DNA of 64,000 nucleotides, from contig JAJFUQ010000094.1 in assembly GCA_021372355.1 (NCBI GenBank), positions 28,162 to 92,161 of the forward strand. The letters run 5' to 3'. The notes below the pieces were generated by a model. The model ran no database searches and was not told where the DNA came from. It was given only the letters and a program-made list of their open reading frames with translations. Positions 25,680 through 35,395 of the stretch are shown here, piece by piece (positions within the stretch are counted from its first letter, which is position 1; every line of letters starts with the position of its first letter). Origin of the DNA: Nocardiaceae bacterium. GTDB taxonomy: Bacteria > Actinomycetota > Actinomycetes > Mycobacteriales > Mycobacteriaceae. The translations under genes were made by a program, and so were the position numbers.

Positions 25680-26740
25680 CCCGCGACTCCCGCCAACACC
25701 TCGGCGACCCGCTCGGTGCTCGACCGCCAGGTGGGCAGCGAGCGGCGGCGGTCTCGCGCCGCAGTGCGCAACTGGTGACGCAGCTGAGCATCCTCCAACC
25801 AGCGCGCCAACGCTTCGGCCAGTGCCGACACGTCACCGGACTCGACCAGCAGGCCAGGGATCGTCCCGTCGGCTGCGGTACCGACCGCCTCGGGTATGCC
25901 GCCAACTTCGGTGGTCACCACGGGAATGCCGCGGGCCAGCGCCTCGCCGAGGACCATGCCGTACGACTCGACTTTCGACGCGAGCACCACGAGATCGGCA
26001 GCGGCGTACTGCTTCGACAGTTCGGCGCCGGCGAGCGTCCCGACGAACGTGACACGGTCGGCGACTCGTGAGTTGTCCAACTGCCGACGCAGCCGATCGA
26101 CGAACTGGTGCTCGCGATCCAGCGGGCCGGCGAAGGTGCAATGCCACGGTAAATCCGCGATGTGGTCCAAGGCGCTGACCAGCGTGTCGTGGCCCTTGTG
26201 TTCGGCGACCGCGGATACGCAGAGCAGTAGACGACCGTCTTCGCGGGTGGGCGCGAGTTCGGCGGTGTCCGAGCCGGGATGCACCACGTGCACCTGCTCC
26301 CTCGGGAGACCGTGCGCCGACAGTAGTTGGCCGCGCGTCCAGCAACTCGTCGTGATGGTTGCGGCCGCCGCCGAGAGCACCTCGTGAGCACGGTTTTTCG
26401 CGTCGCGCAGATCGCCGGCCATCTCAGCGAGCGGCATATGCATCAGGACGACGAGCCGCACGCGTTCGGCCACCGGTACGAAGACCTCCGGAAGCGCGGA
26501 AGCGATGATCCCGTCCACGAACACCACCGCGTCGTCGGGAATTTCGGCGGTCACGGCGGCTACCGTGCTGCCGGCCCGCACGTCGGGCCGCGGCCAGCAG
26601 CCCGGAACCCGCCAGGTGCGTACCCGCCACCCGAACTCGGGGAGCCCGTCGGAGATTCGGAGGTCGTAGTAGTTGCCACCGCTCGGCTGGGCCGGATCGT
26701 CGAATCCATCCGGTACCAGAAAGTGAACTGTGCTCCTCAT
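25676..26740 (-). CDS. GT4-family glycosyltransferase
   Basis: A 354-residue GT-B glycosyltransferase. The C-terminal domain carries [18 protein letters not shown] and the nucleotide-sugar Glu motif [22 protein letters not shown]. The N-terminal acceptor domain begins [22 protein letters not shown], with the Gly-rich acceptor loop. Sugar donor and acceptor are unknown. ATGA overlaps on both sides (25676-25679 and 26737-26740) couple it to the membrane protein and to the PTPS-like enzyme. Confidence 0.88.
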   Translation of the reverse strand: MRSTVHFLVPDGFDDPAQPSGGNYYDLRISDGLPEFGWRVRTWRVPGCWPRPDVRAGSTVAAVTAEIPDDAVVFVDGIIASALPEVFVPVAERVRLVVLMHMPLAEMAGDLRDAKNRAHEVLSAAAATITTSCWTRGQLLSAHGLPREQVHVVHPGSDTAELAPTREDGRLLLCVSAVAEHKGHDTLVSALDHIADLPWHCTFAGPLDREHQFVDRLRRQLDNSRVADRVTFVGTLAGAELSKQYAAADLVVLASKVESYGMVLGEALARGIPVVTTEVGGIPEAVGTAADGTIPGLLVESGDVSALAEALARWLEDAQLRHQLRTAARDRRRSLPTWRSSTERVAEVLAGVAG

Positions 26741-27135
26741 GGCGTCCGCTCGTAGGATGCCCAGGCCACGTGGGACTCGCGCAGAGTGACCATGATCGCG
26801 GCGAGGTGACGAGCGCCTTCGCCGAGGTCTCCAGCATGAATTCGGTCCGCCAGTCGATCGGCCACCAGCTTGGAGAGCGCCTCGGTCGTGGTGTTGGTGT
26901 TTGCGAGGGACGGATCGTCGTCGAGGTTGCGATAGTTGAGGTCGGCGAGGACTGAGCGGAGCGCGGTGCTCGCAGCGCCGATGTCGACGACGATTCCGTC
27001 CGGATCGAGTTCTGCGCGGCGGAACGTCGCATCGACGACGTACGTGGCGCCGTGCAAGCGCTGTGCGGGTCCGAAGACCTCGCCGCGCAGGCTGTGGGCG
27101 ATCATCATGTGGTCACGCACCGTCACGCTGAACAC
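26737..27135 (-). CDS. 6-pyruvoyl-tetrahydropterin-synthase/QueD-like protein with altered zinc site
   Basis: A 132-residue T-fold protein. PTPS/QueD enzymes bind zinc through one His after the first strand and a His-x-His pair; here the first His is present (MMIAHSL) and the pair reads RLHGATY, so the second His of the pair is Ala, and the catalytic Cys before it is absent (GPAQRLHG). The C-terminal substrate-binding Glu is kept ([12 protein letters not shown]). The reaction may therefore differ from both PTPS and QueD. GTG start at 27135; the gene is 6 bp after the dehydrogenase gene and overlaps the glycosyltransferase gene by ATGA. Confidence 0.75.
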   Translation of the reverse strand: MFSVTVRDHMMIAHSLRGEVFGPAQRLHGATYVVDATFRRAELDPDGIVVDIGAASTALRSVLADLNYRNLDDDPSLANTNTTTEALSKLVADRLADRIHAGDLGEGARHLAAIMVTLRESHVAWASYERTP

Positions 27136-27141
27136 GTCGAA

Positions 27142-28125
27142 TCAATCCTTCTCGTAGGTGATCACGTGGCACAGACCGGGCAAGGCACCGGCCGCGATCT
27201 GCGCCATTGTCTCGGGTAGATGATCGAAATCTGAGCGTCCAGTCAGTAGGGCATCGAACGCTTCGTCGCGAAGCAGTTGCAGTGCCAGGGCACGGCGGTC
27301 GGCGAGCGTTCGGCTCGAGCGGCGTGCCGGAGCCACCCGACCGACCTGGCTCGACCGTATCGCCAGCCGCTGCGAATGGAATGCGCGTCCGAGCGGCAAC
27401 GAGACATCGGTATCGCCGTACCAGCTCATTTCGATCACTTCGCCCTCGGTGCGCAGCAGTCGCAAAGCCAACCGCAGGCCGTCGGCGGCGGAACTGGTGT
27501 GGAAGACCCGATCTTGATCTGAGGGAGCAGTGTCCGGCGTGGCGAATCGGACGCCCAGCGCGGCTGCGACCTCGGCGCGAGAGGTGTCCACATCGACGAG
27601 CGTGACCGAAACAGCGGGAAACTTCGCGAGCAGCCGGGCGACGCAGCAGCCGATCATTCCGGCACCGACCACTGTGACGTGGTCCCCGATCAGCGGCGGC
27701 GCGTCCCAGAGCGCATTCACCGCAGTCTCGACCGCGCCGGCGAGTACCGCACGCTCGGGCGGCACGTCGTCTGGAACGGCGACGACCGCCGTCACGGGTA
27801 CGACGTAGTGCGTCTGGTGTGGGTAGAGGCAGAACACTGTTCGGCCCAGTAGCTCCGGAGGGCCTTCTTCGACAATCCCGACATTGAGATAGCCGTATTT
27901 GACTGGCCCGGGAAACTCTCCCTCCTGAAACGGTGCCCGCATCAATCGGTACTGGTCAGGCGGGACCCTTCCCCCGAACACGAGCATCTCAGTGCCCCGG
28001 CTGATCCCGCTGAACCGCGTACGCACCAACACCTCGCCCTGATTCGCGGGCCCAATCGAGGTGTCTCTGAGCTCTCCGTCCCCGGGCGCGCAGACCCAAA
28101 ATGCCCGCGCATCGCCCTTAAACAT
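27142..28125 (-). CDS. BchC-like medium-chain dehydrogenase
   Basis: A 327-residue MDR-fold protein. The N-terminal catalytic domain has FSGISRGTEM in place of the zinc-binding Cys loop, as in bacteriochlorophyllide dehydrogenase BchC and related zinc-free enzymes. The Rossmann Gly motif is VVGAGMIGCCVARLL followed by an Asp (LVDVD), suggesting NAD. GGAGGA precedes the ATG at 28125 closely, which fixes this start over the upstream TTG. It opens the five-gene operon and is divergent from the CDP-alcohol phosphatidyltransferase across 67 bp. Confidence 0.82.
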   Translation of the reverse strand: MFKGDARAFWVCAPGDGELRDTSIGPANQGEVLVRTRFSGISRGTEMLVFGGRVPPDQYRLMRAPFQEGEFPGPVKYGYLNVGIVEEGPPELLGRTVFCLYPHQTHYVVPVTAVVAVPDDVPPERAVLAGAVETAVNALWDAPPLIGDHVTVVGAGMIGCCVARLLAKFPAVSVTLVDVDTSRAEVAAALGVRFATPDTAPSDQDRVFHTSSAADGLRLALRLLRTEGEVIEMSWYGDTDVSLPLGRAFHSQRLAIRSSQVGRVAPARRSSRTLADRRALALQLLRDEAFDALLTGRSDFDHLPETMAQIAAGALPGLCHVITYEKD

Positions 28126-28192
28126 CGCTCCTCCGAACAATTTTCGATTTTTGCCCGCACCACCGTGTATACGCCCTTAGTAGGGAGGAAAC

Positions 28193-28900
28193 GTGCCATT
28201 GCTTCGACCGTGGGTCGTAATCGGATTGACCGCACAATTGGCGCTACTGGCTGTCCTTGCTGGTTTCGTCGACCTGAACGCGCTGGGGTGGCTGGTCGGA
28301 GTCGCCTTCGGTGCCGTGGTCAGCATCGTGCTCGCAAAGGCTCTTGCGCGTGACGGTCGCGCCGCGCTCGGGCCGGCGAACCGAGTCACGCTCACTCGAG
28401 CGATCTTGGTGGGTGGCGTGGCGGCTCTCGTCGCCAGCGGGTTCAGCGCAGCCATCCCGACCGCCCTGATCGTGGGCCTCACGGTGCCTGCCCTGGTGCT
28501 CGACGCAGTGGACGGACGGGTCGCGCGGCGGACCGGATCGGTGTCGGCGACGGGTGCGATCTTCGACCAGGAGGTCGATGCTTTCCTGATACTCGTGCTG
28601 AGCATCGAGGTCAGCAGAACCTTGGGTGCGTGGGTGCTGGCGATCGGTGCCGCGCGCTACGCACTCTGGGCCGCAGAGTGGGTCTGGCGGTGGCTGCGCA
28701 AGCCCGTTCCACCTCGGTACTGGCGCAAGGTGGTCGCGGCTATCCAAGGCATCGCGCTGACCACCGCGATCGCGAATGTGTTGCCGGTGGTTGTGAATGC
28801 AGTGATCGTCGCCGGAGCGCTGGTGCTGCTGTGCGAGTCGTTCGGTCGTGACGTCATCTGGCTCTGGCGACAACGGGCCGGAACACCAGCGCCAGCATGA
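28193..28900 (+). CDS. CDP-alcohol phosphatidyltransferase
   Basis: A 235-residue membrane protein with about six hydrophobic segments. It holds the full family motif: Asp-x2-Asp-Gly-x2-Ala-Arg followed by Gly-x3-Asp-x3-Asp (LDAVDGRVARRTG, then GAIFDQEVD). Such enzymes transfer a phosphatidyl or related phosphoryl group from a CDP-linked donor to an alcohol acceptor. GGGAGG precedes the GTG start. Divergent from the dehydrogenase operon, likely co-regulated with it. The acceptor is unknown; an inositol- or glycerol-like substrate cannot be chosen from sequence. Confidence 0.85.
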   Translation: MPLLRPWVVIGLTAQLALLAVLAGFVDLNALGWLVGVAFGAVVSIVLAKALARDGRAALGPANRVTLTRAILVGGVAALVASGFSAAIPTALIVGLTVPALVLDAVDGRVARRTGSVSATGAIFDQEVDAFLILVLSIEVSRTLGAWVLAIGAARYALWAAEWVWRWLRKPVPPRYWRKVVAAIQGIALTTAIANVLPVVVNAVIVAGALVLLCESFGRDVIWLWRQRAGTPAPA

Positions 28901-29077
28901 TCACGTGGAGCATGTCCGCGTAGGAGACCATGACGCCAGCGCAAGGTCGGTCTGTCGTTGACGTTTCGTACTAGGGGTTTGATCGATCTCGGGACGACTG
29001 CCAATGCGCACTCCTACATTGAAATTGGGATAAGCAATCCAGACATTTCTTCGAGCCATGGCAAGGCAGGCGACTCA

Positions 29078-30469
29078 ATGAGCGTGGTCGACACAGTGGT
29101 CAACAAGGTGCAGGCAACCATCCCGATCCAGTTGCAGGTCCGCGCCGCGTCTCTCTACAACAAGGCGAAACGAACCGCGATCAAGAGTTCTCGGCCGCCG
29201 GTTTTCACCGAATCGCCGATTCCGGACGTCGCGGACGTGAAGCTGTCCGAGATCGACATGAGCAACCCGTTCATGTACCGACAGGGACAGTGGCAGTCCT
29301 ACTTCAAACGTCTGCGGGACGAGGCGCCGGCGCATTTCCAGCCGAAGAGCGCTTTCGGCCCGTTCTGGTCGATAACGCGCTATGAGGACATCCTCAAGAT
29401 CGACCAGGACTACAACACGTACTCGGCCGAGCCGTACATCACGCTGGGCAGCATGCCCGATGGCCTGAATATCGAGATGTTCATCGCGATGGACCCGCCC
29501 GAGCACAACGTGCAGCGCCGATCCGTTCAGACCGTGGTGGCGCCCAAGAATCTCAAGGAAATGGAAAAGCTGATCCGCGTCCGCACACAGGAGGTGCTCG
29601 ACAGCCTGCCGGTTGGCGAGCCATTCGACTGGGTGGACAAGGTGTCGAAAGAGCTGACCTCGCGGATGCTCGCGACGCTGCTGGACTGGCCGTACGAAGA
29701 CCGCCGCAACCTCGCGGAACTGTCTGACCTGGCCTCGGGTTATTCCGGGGCGACCGGCGGAGACTCCGACATCGACGAGATTTTCGCGGCCGCGGTCGAG
29801 ATGTCGCAAGAAGCCGTCAACCTCTGGCACGACAAAGCTGCGCGCATCAAGGCCGGTGAGGCTCCCGGAATCGACCTGATCAGTCTCATGCTCTCGAACA
29901 AGAACACCAAGGACATGATCAACCGCCCGATGGAGTTCCTCGGCAACCTCGTGCTGCTGGTTGTCGGTGGCAACGACACCACGCGTAATTCCATGTCCGG
30001 CGGCGTGTGGGCGCTCAACCAATTTCCGGACGAGTTCGCGAAACTCAAGGCCAATCCAGGGCTGGTCCCCAATCTGGTGTCCGAGATCATCCGGTGGCAG
30101 ACGCCGCTGGCCTATATGCGCCGGGTGGCCAACAAAGACGTCGAGCTTCACGGACAGCGAATTCGTAAAGGCGACCAACTCGTCATGTGGTACCCGTCGG
30201 GCAACCGCGATGAGCGGCAATTCGAGCGACCGGACGAGCTCATCGTCGACCGGGAGAATGCGAGCAGCCACACCGCATTCGGCACCGGTCTACACAAGTG
30301 CATGGGAAACAAGCTGGCTGAGCTGCAGTTGCAGATTCTCTGGGAGGAATTGCTGCCGCGGTTCGAGGACATCAAGGTGGTGTCGGAGCCGGAGCTCATT
30401 CAGTCCAACTTCGTTCGGGGCATCACGAAGATGATGGTCACGGTCACCAAGAAGGAGTCCTCCGCGTAA
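29078..30469 (+). CDS. cytochrome P450, CYP153-like
   Basis: A 463-residue P450. The heme-binding motif FGTGLHKCMGNKLAE places the Cys at about residue 408; the I-helix reads LLVVGGNDTTRNSM and the K-helix EIIRW. Segments MFIAMDPPEHNVQRRSVQ, ELTSRMLATLLDWPYEDRR and SEIIRWQTPLAYMRR resemble the CYP153 terminal alkane/fatty-acid hydroxylases as I remember them. The N-terminus carries an extra basic helix (NKVQATIPIQLQVRA). The ATG at 29078 was chosen. No ferredoxin or reductase gene is adjacent. It leads a three-gene set with the genes at 30516 and 33224. Confidence 0.88.
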   Translation: MSVVDTVVNKVQATIPIQLQVRAASLYNKAKRTAIKSSRPPVFTESPIPDVADVKLSEIDMSNPFMYRQGQWQSYFKRLRDEAPAHFQPKSAFGPFWSITRYEDILKIDQDYNTYSAEPYITLGSMPDGLNIEMFIAMDPPEHNVQRRSVQTVVAPKNLKEMEKLIRVRTQEVLDSLPVGEPFDWVDKVSKELTSRMLATLLDWPYEDRRNLAELSDLASGYSGATGGDSDIDEIFAAAVEMSQEAVNLWHDKAARIKAGEAPGIDLISLMLSNKNTKDMINRPMEFLGNLVLLVVGGNDTTRNSMSGGVWALNQFPDEFAKLKANPGLVPNLVSEIIRWQTPLAYMRRVANKDVELHGQRIRKGDQLVMWYPSGNRDERQFERPDELIVDRENASSHTAFGTGLHKCMGNKLAELQLQILWEELLPRFEDIKVVSEPELIQSNFVRGITKMMVTVTKKESSA

Positions 30470-30515
30470 TTCATCGGGTGTTGAGTTTTTCCGGTAACGC
30501 ACTTAACGTTGGAAG

Positions 30516-33185
30516 ATGACCAGCGATTTCGTCGTTTCCTTGGAACGTCTCGATGCGGCGGCTCTGCCGCTCGCAGGTGGTAAGGCTGCGAATCTCGGCG
30601 AACTCCTGCGCGCTGGATTCGACGTCCCGGGCGGATTCGCGGTCACCACCGACGCCTACTCGAAGGTGGCGATTGGACTCGACGAGGCCCTTCGCGGTTC
30701 CGGCGGCGACATTGCCGGCGCGGCGAGGACTGCTCTGCTCGCCGCGCCCATCCCGGAGGATGTCGCGACTGCTGTCCGAGCCGCTTACGCCGAACTTGGC
30801 GACGATGTGCCCGTCGCAGTGCGGTCGTCGGCGACGGCCGAGGATCTGCCGACCGCGAGTTTCGCGGGGCAACAGGACACATTCCTCAACGTCGTTGGTG
30901 CTGACTCGGTGCTCGATGCAGTGCGTCGCTGTTGGGCCTCTCTCTGGACTGATCGGGCCGTGAGCTACCGCGAGACCGTTGGCATCGAACATTCCGCGGT
31001 GCGACTGGCCGTCGTGGTGCAACGGATGGTCGACGCGAAGGTCGCCGGGGTCCTGTTCACTGCGGATCCGGTCACCGGTCGGCGCACGTACAGCGTGATC
31101 GACGCAAGTCCGGGGCTGGGGGAGTCCGTCGTCTCGGGAGCGGTCAACCCCGATCACATCGTCGTCGCGGATGGCGGTGAAATCGTCGAGCACCGTATCG
31201 GGAACAAGAAGGTCGTGGTCCGGGCGTTGCCTGGCGGTGGGACCGAGACGGTGACGGGAGTCGACGTCACGGAGCCCGCGCTCGATGACGTCACGGTGCG
31301 TCAGCTGGCGCTCCTCGGACGCCAGGTGGAGGCTCATTTCGGAGCGCCACAGGACATCGAGTGGGCGCTCGACGGGGACGGGCACTTGTGGCTCACCCAG
31401 TCTCGTCCGATCACCACGCTGTACCCGGTGCCCCTGTCCACAAGGCCCGGACGCCGGGTGTTCTTCAACGGCAGCCTTGCCCAGGGACTCACGCGGCCCA
31501 TCACGCCGATGGGGCTATCGGCTTTCCGTGTGATCGGTGCAACACCGGCCCGAGTGGTTTTCGGCCTGCACGACGTCGACCCGCTCGTGGGACCGCCGGC
31601 CTTCCAACCCACCGGCGCTCGCGGATTCATCGACATCACCGCCGCGATGCGCAGCCGCCCCGGCCGGGCGCTTGCGATTCGTTTGCTTGGAGTCATGGAG
31701 GCTCGGTCCGCGGCTGTTCTGAAGTCGCTCGGTGAGGAACCGGACTTCGCCGTTCCGAAGGGAACTGTGACGCCGTTCCTGCGCGGGGCGGCGCGCTTCA
31801 TGGTGAAGTACCGCGTCCCACTGTTGCTTGCGAAGTCCCTGGCGAATCCAGAGGCCGGTCGCGCGCACGTAGCGGAGTTCGGGCGCGATCTGCGTGCCCG
31901 CTTGGTTGTTGTGCCGACTGACGCCACGTCGGAACAACGCCTGGACCACGTGCAGGAGGTGCTTGCGAACGTCTTCCCGATTCTGCCCAGGACTGGGCCG
32001 GTCACGTTCGCGGGTTTCCTCTCATTTGCGGTGGCGCGCAAACTTGCCGGCTCGGGCCTGGACGGCGTCGAGTGGCATGAAGTGATGCGCTCGCTGCCCC
32101 ACAACAGCACCACGGAAATGGACCTGACGCTGTGGCGCCTCGCCACCAAGCTGCGGGAAGACCCAGAGTCGGCTCAGGCGCTGCGGGACGAAGAGCCTGT
32201 CGAACTCGCCGCGCGGTATCTCCGTGGTGAACTACCGACGGTTGCACAGGACGAATTGCGCGCATTTCTAGCCGAACACGGCCATCGTGCGGTCGCCGAG
32301 ATCGACGTCGGCATGCCTCGTTGGCGCGACGACCCGACCCATGTCCTCGGCGTACTTGCCAACTATCTGCGGCTCGACGACCCGGAGCGTGCGCCGGACG
32401 TGGTGTTCGCGCGGGGTGCTGCGGCGGCGGAGGCTGCGGTGGCCGACGTGGTGGCACGTGTGCGGGATCGCTCGAAGCTGCGTGCCCGAGCTGTACGATT
32501 GGCACTCGGCCGCGTGCGCGAGCTCGCGGGCATGCGCGAGGAGCACAAGGACCTGCTGATCCTCCTGCTCGCCCATGTGCGCGAACAGCTCGCCACCATT
32601 GGCGGCGAGCTCGCCGGGCGCGACCTGCTCAACGATGCGGACGACGTGTTCTTCCTCGAGGTTGCCGAGGTGCGGTCTGCACTCGCCGGCGCGGATCACC
32701 GATCGACGATTGCCGACCGCAGGGAGGAATACGCGCGCGAGTTGAAGCGTCGGCACGTGCCGCGGGTGCTGCTCTCCGACGGGACGGAACCCGAGGCCGT
32801 GGCGGCGGTGCCGCTTGCGGGCGACGGATTGGTCGGCACACCGGCCTCCGCCGGGACCGTCACGGCCCGGGCGCGCGTGGTGCTAGACCCGGTCGGGGCT
32901 TATCTGGAACCAGGGGAGATCTTGGTGGCTCCGTCAACCGATCCCGGTTGGACGCCACTGTTCCTCACTGCGGGCGGCCTGGTCATGGAGATGGGTGGCG
33001 CGAACTCACACGGTGCGGTGGTCGCACGGGAGTACGGGATTCCGGCAGTAGTCGGGGCCGCGGATGCGACCCGTCGCATCGAAACCGGCCAGGAGATCAC
33101 GGTTGACGGCGCGAGCGGGCTCGTCCGGATCGTCCGGTCTTCGGAGAAACCGCATCGCGAATCGGTCGATCCCGCTATGACATGA
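30516..33185 (+). CDS. PEP-synthase/rifampin-phosphotransferase-like dikinase
   Basis: An 889-residue protein with an N-terminal ATP-grasp PPDK_N domain (LAGGKAANLGELLRAGFDVPGGF, VRSSATAEDLPTASFAGQ, LWLTQSRPIT near residue 300), a long central region, and a C-terminal PEP-utilising swivelling domain with the catalytic His in GGANSHGAVVAREYGIPAVVG. This three-part form matches rifampin phosphotransferases and short PEP synthases, both of which use ATP to give a phospho-His enzyme, AMP and Pi. The C-terminal PEP/pyruvate barrel of classical PEP synthase is missing, which favours a phosphotransferase acting on a small molecule. Whether the target is rifampin is not visible. Confidence 0.8.
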   Translation: MTSDFVVSLERLDAAALPLAGGKAANLGELLRAGFDVPGGFAVTTDAYSKVAIGLDEALRGSGGDIAGAARTALLAAPIPEDVATAVRAAYAELGDDVPVAVRSSATAEDLPTASFAGQQDTFLNVVGADSVLDAVRRCWASLWTDRAVSYRETVGIEHSAVRLAVVVQRMVDAKVAGVLFTADPVTGRRTYSVIDASPGLGESVVSGAVNPDHIVVADGGEIVEHRIGNKKVVVRALPGGGTETVTGVDVTEPALDDVTVRQLALLGRQVEAHFGAPQDIEWALDGDGHLWLTQSRPITTLYPVPLSTRPGRRVFFNGSLAQGLTRPITPMGLSAFRVIGATPARVVFGLHDVDPLVGPPAFQPTGARGFIDITAAMRSRPGRALAIRLLGVMEARSAAVLKSLGEEPDFAVPKGTVTPFLRGAARFMVKYRVPLLLAKSLANPEAGRAHVAEFGRDLRARLVVVPTDATSEQRLDHVQEVLANVFPILPRTGPVTFAGFLSFAVARKLAGSGLDGVEWHEVMRSLPHNSTTEMDLTLWRLATKLREDPESAQALRDEEPVELAARYLRGELPTVAQDELRAFLAEHGHRAVAEIDVGMPRWRDDPTHVLGVLANYLRLDDPERAPDVVFARGAAAAEAAVADVVARVRDRSKLRARAVRLALGRVRELAGMREEHKDLLILLLAHVREQLATIGGELAGRDLLNDADDVFFLEVAEVRSALAGADHRSTIADRREEYARELKRRHVPRVLLSDGTEPEAVAAVPLAGDGLVGTPASAGTVTARARVVLDPVGAYLEPGEILVAPSTDPGWTPLFLTAGGLVMEMGGANSHGAVVAREYGIPAVVGAADATRRIETGQEITVDGASGLVRIVRSSEKPHRESVDPAMT

Positions 33186-33223
33186 AGGGTAGACCTCGAC
33201 TTGAGGCGAGATTTGGAGGATCA

Positions 33224-34537
33224 GTGACCACGACGGGCACGCGGGAAGCACGCCTCGACACTCTCGATGAGCTGTACCTGCATTTCGGCACGGAAGCCGA
33301 GCCATGGAGTGTGCACTTGGAGGTTCGAGTCGCGGGCTCACTGGATGCTGGTCGGGTCAAGGCCGCCGTCCGTGCAGCCATGCGGACCCACCCATTGGCA
33401 CGCGCCCGGCTCGCGCCCTGGAAACCGACCGATGTCCACTACCACTGGCTGGTTCCGGAACACACCGACGCGGACCCGGTCACCGCGATCGAGTGTGCAG
33501 ACGACGCGGCCGTGGCGGCCGTCCGGAGCACCTTGCAGAGCCATGCGCCGGACCTCAGCACGGACGCGCCGTTCGAAGTCGTGGTAGCGCACGCACCGGG
33601 CGGCGACTACCTGATGCTGAACCTGCATCACGGTGCCGGAGACGGTTTGTCGGCCTTCCGGCTGATGAACTCGATCATCCGTGAGTACGCGGGGGAGCCG
33701 GATCCCGTTCCGACTCTGGACCCGTTGGTGGCTCGGAAGGTGCGCTCACTTATCGGGGCCAAGTCCTTGATGGACCGGCTCAGTCGGGCGAGGTCGCTGG
33801 CCGAACACCTGTTGACGAGCGTCAAAGAACCAGCTCGCGTGGCACCTGTCAGGGGAACGGATGCAGGCGGGTACAGCTTCTCGCTACTGCATCTCGACCC
33901 GGCGACCAGCAAGGCCGTCATGGCCAAGCGCCCCGAGGGAGCCACCGTCAACGACCTGTTGCTCGGTGGCCTGGCCGTGACGATTAACCGCTGGAACCGC
34001 GAGCACGGCCATCCGAACGGGCGCGTCGCATTGATGATGCCGGTCAACCTGCGCCCGGCGGAATGGCAGTACGAGGTGCTCGGTAACTTCGCTTCCTACG
34101 TCACCGTCCAGATCGACGAGCAGGCCCAAACTGATTTGGTGACCGCTGCGCGAGCGGCGGCGCAAGAGACTGCGAAGATCAAGACGAACCGCACCCAGGG
34201 ATTGATCGTGGATCTGCTCGAACTCCCCAATGCTTTACCTGCCGGTCTGAAACGACACTTGCCGGCGAAGAAGCCGGTTGTCGGGGAACGGATCGTCGAC
34301 ACCGCGGTGCTGTCCAATCTGGGACGGATGCCGGCGGCTCCGTCGCTAGGCGGCGACGCCGGCTCGGTCACCGAGTTGTGGTTCTCGCCGCCTGGCCACA
34401 TGCCCCTGGGAACGTGCGTGGGCGCGGTCTCAGTAGCCGGATCGATGTTCCTGACTGTGCGGTACCGGCATGCGCAGTTCGACTCGGCTGCGGCCGCCGC
34501 CTTCGCTGACCTCTACAAGCAGGTTCTGGCCGGCTGA
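33224..34537 (+). CDS. condensation-fold acyltransferase
   Basis: About 437 residues with the catalytic HHxxxDG motif as LHHGAGDGLSAF, in the chloramphenicol-acetyltransferase/condensation superfamily (also PapA-type and wax-ester-synthase-like enzymes). A second landmark is LMMPVNLRPAEW and SNLGRMP near the C-terminus. GGAGGA lies five bases before the GTG at 33224; an alternative ATG at 33182 overlaps the previous stop by ATGA. It is the last gene of the P450-dikinase operon and may attach an acyl group to the product. Confidence 0.78.
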   Translation: MTTTGTREARLDTLDELYLHFGTEAEPWSVHLEVRVAGSLDAGRVKAAVRAAMRTHPLARARLAPWKPTDVHYHWLVPEHTDADPVTAIECADDAAVAAVRSTLQSHAPDLSTDAPFEVVVAHAPGGDYLMLNLHHGAGDGLSAFRLMNSIIREYAGEPDPVPTLDPLVARKVRSLIGAKSLMDRLSRARSLAEHLLTSVKEPARVAPVRGTDAGGYSFSLLHLDPATSKAVMAKRPEGATVNDLLLGGLAVTINRWNREHGHPNGRVALMMPVNLRPAEWQYEVLGNFASYVTVQIDEQAQTDLVTAARAAAQETAKIKTNRTQGLIVDLLELPNALPAGLKRHLPAKKPVVGERIVDTAVLSNLGRMPAAPSLGGDAGSVTELWFSPPGHMPLGTCVGAVSVAGSMFLTVRYRHAQFDSAAAAAFADLYKQVLAG

Positions 34538-34951
34538 CCGCGGTCGGGTTTCAGTCCCGGGGTTCGTCTCGAGCAAAACATCACTGTGACAGAGCGATAG
34601 CTCGCGCGAGGACTGGACAACCAGGCCACGCGGGGAGGTTGATGCTGATCGGCAGCCGCACGCCCTTCAGCGGATTCACAGGACGGACGTTGCACAGTGG
34701 ACTCAGTCCAGTTCAGCGACCGCCGAGGAATCACGAGGGGCAGGCAATGCGAAACCGAATTATCGATTGTTGGTTGACGATCTCCGAAAGGCTCCACACC
34801 TTCGCCATTGAAGTTGCTGGCCCGACTCCATAGAGAGGTCGGCACGATTGCGCAGCGCCAATGCACTCCGTTGCCATATCGAGGAACGAGCCGCCGCTCA
34901 TCACGCGGTGCTCGTTTCTCTCGCCGCGTCGCCGCGAGGTCATAACCGTGC
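34538..34951. other. gene-free interval
   Basis: No convincing reading frame on either strand. Base composition drops below that of the flanking genes. A copy of the palindrome-like ATCACTGTGAC is at 34580-34590. Confidence 0.5.
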
Positions 34952-35395
34952 TCAATTGTCGCTGCGCAAGCCCGAAGGCCAGTAGAAGTCCAGGTCTTCA
35001 AACTGCTCGTATGCATAGTTCAATCGCATCGCACATACATGGTGACCCCTCAGGCGCAGGTCTGAGGCCGCCGCGAACTCGGTTGCGCGGTCCCCATCTT
35101 CGAAAACCTCAACCGCCACGGGACTCATTAACGGGCCGTTGCTAACCACGTGAACTGTGGTTTCTCGACCTTGTGGAAAAGGGCTGTGGCGATTCCAAGG
35201 TGTTCTTTGCCAGAAGATCTCGATACCTGGATGGTGGCTTGACATGCGCATATCGATCTCGTGGACGCGATCCATGCTGTCCGCTACTGCGATCATCGGC
35301 TCATCGTCACCCAGGAAGTACTTCGAATACACCACGTAACAGCAGTGGATTGGTGTCAGTGTCGCCACGTGGTGTCCTGGATCTAGTTCGCTCAC
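34952..35395 (-). CDS. hypothetical protein, 147 residues
   Basis: No family recognised. The protein is soluble, His- and acid-rich, with no signal peptide, and begins MSELDPGHHVATLTP from a GTG at 35395. The reading frame is uninterrupted and codon use is plausible although GC content is lower than in neighbours, which may mean recent acquisition. No clear ribosome binding site is seen, and intervals on both sides are gene-free. Confidence 0.5.
   Translation of the reverse strand: MSELDPGHHVATLTPIHCCYVVYSKYFLGDDEPMIAVADSMDRVHEIDMRMSSHHPGIEIFWQRTPWNRHSPFPQGRETTVHVVSNGPLMSPVAVEVFEDGDRATEFAAASDLRLRGHHVCAMRLNYAYEQFEDLDFYWPSGLRSDN

Noticed and set aside
34639..34955. Short frames on both strands between the acyltransferase and the hypothetical gene
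   Set aside because: No ribosome binding site, family or coherent composition.
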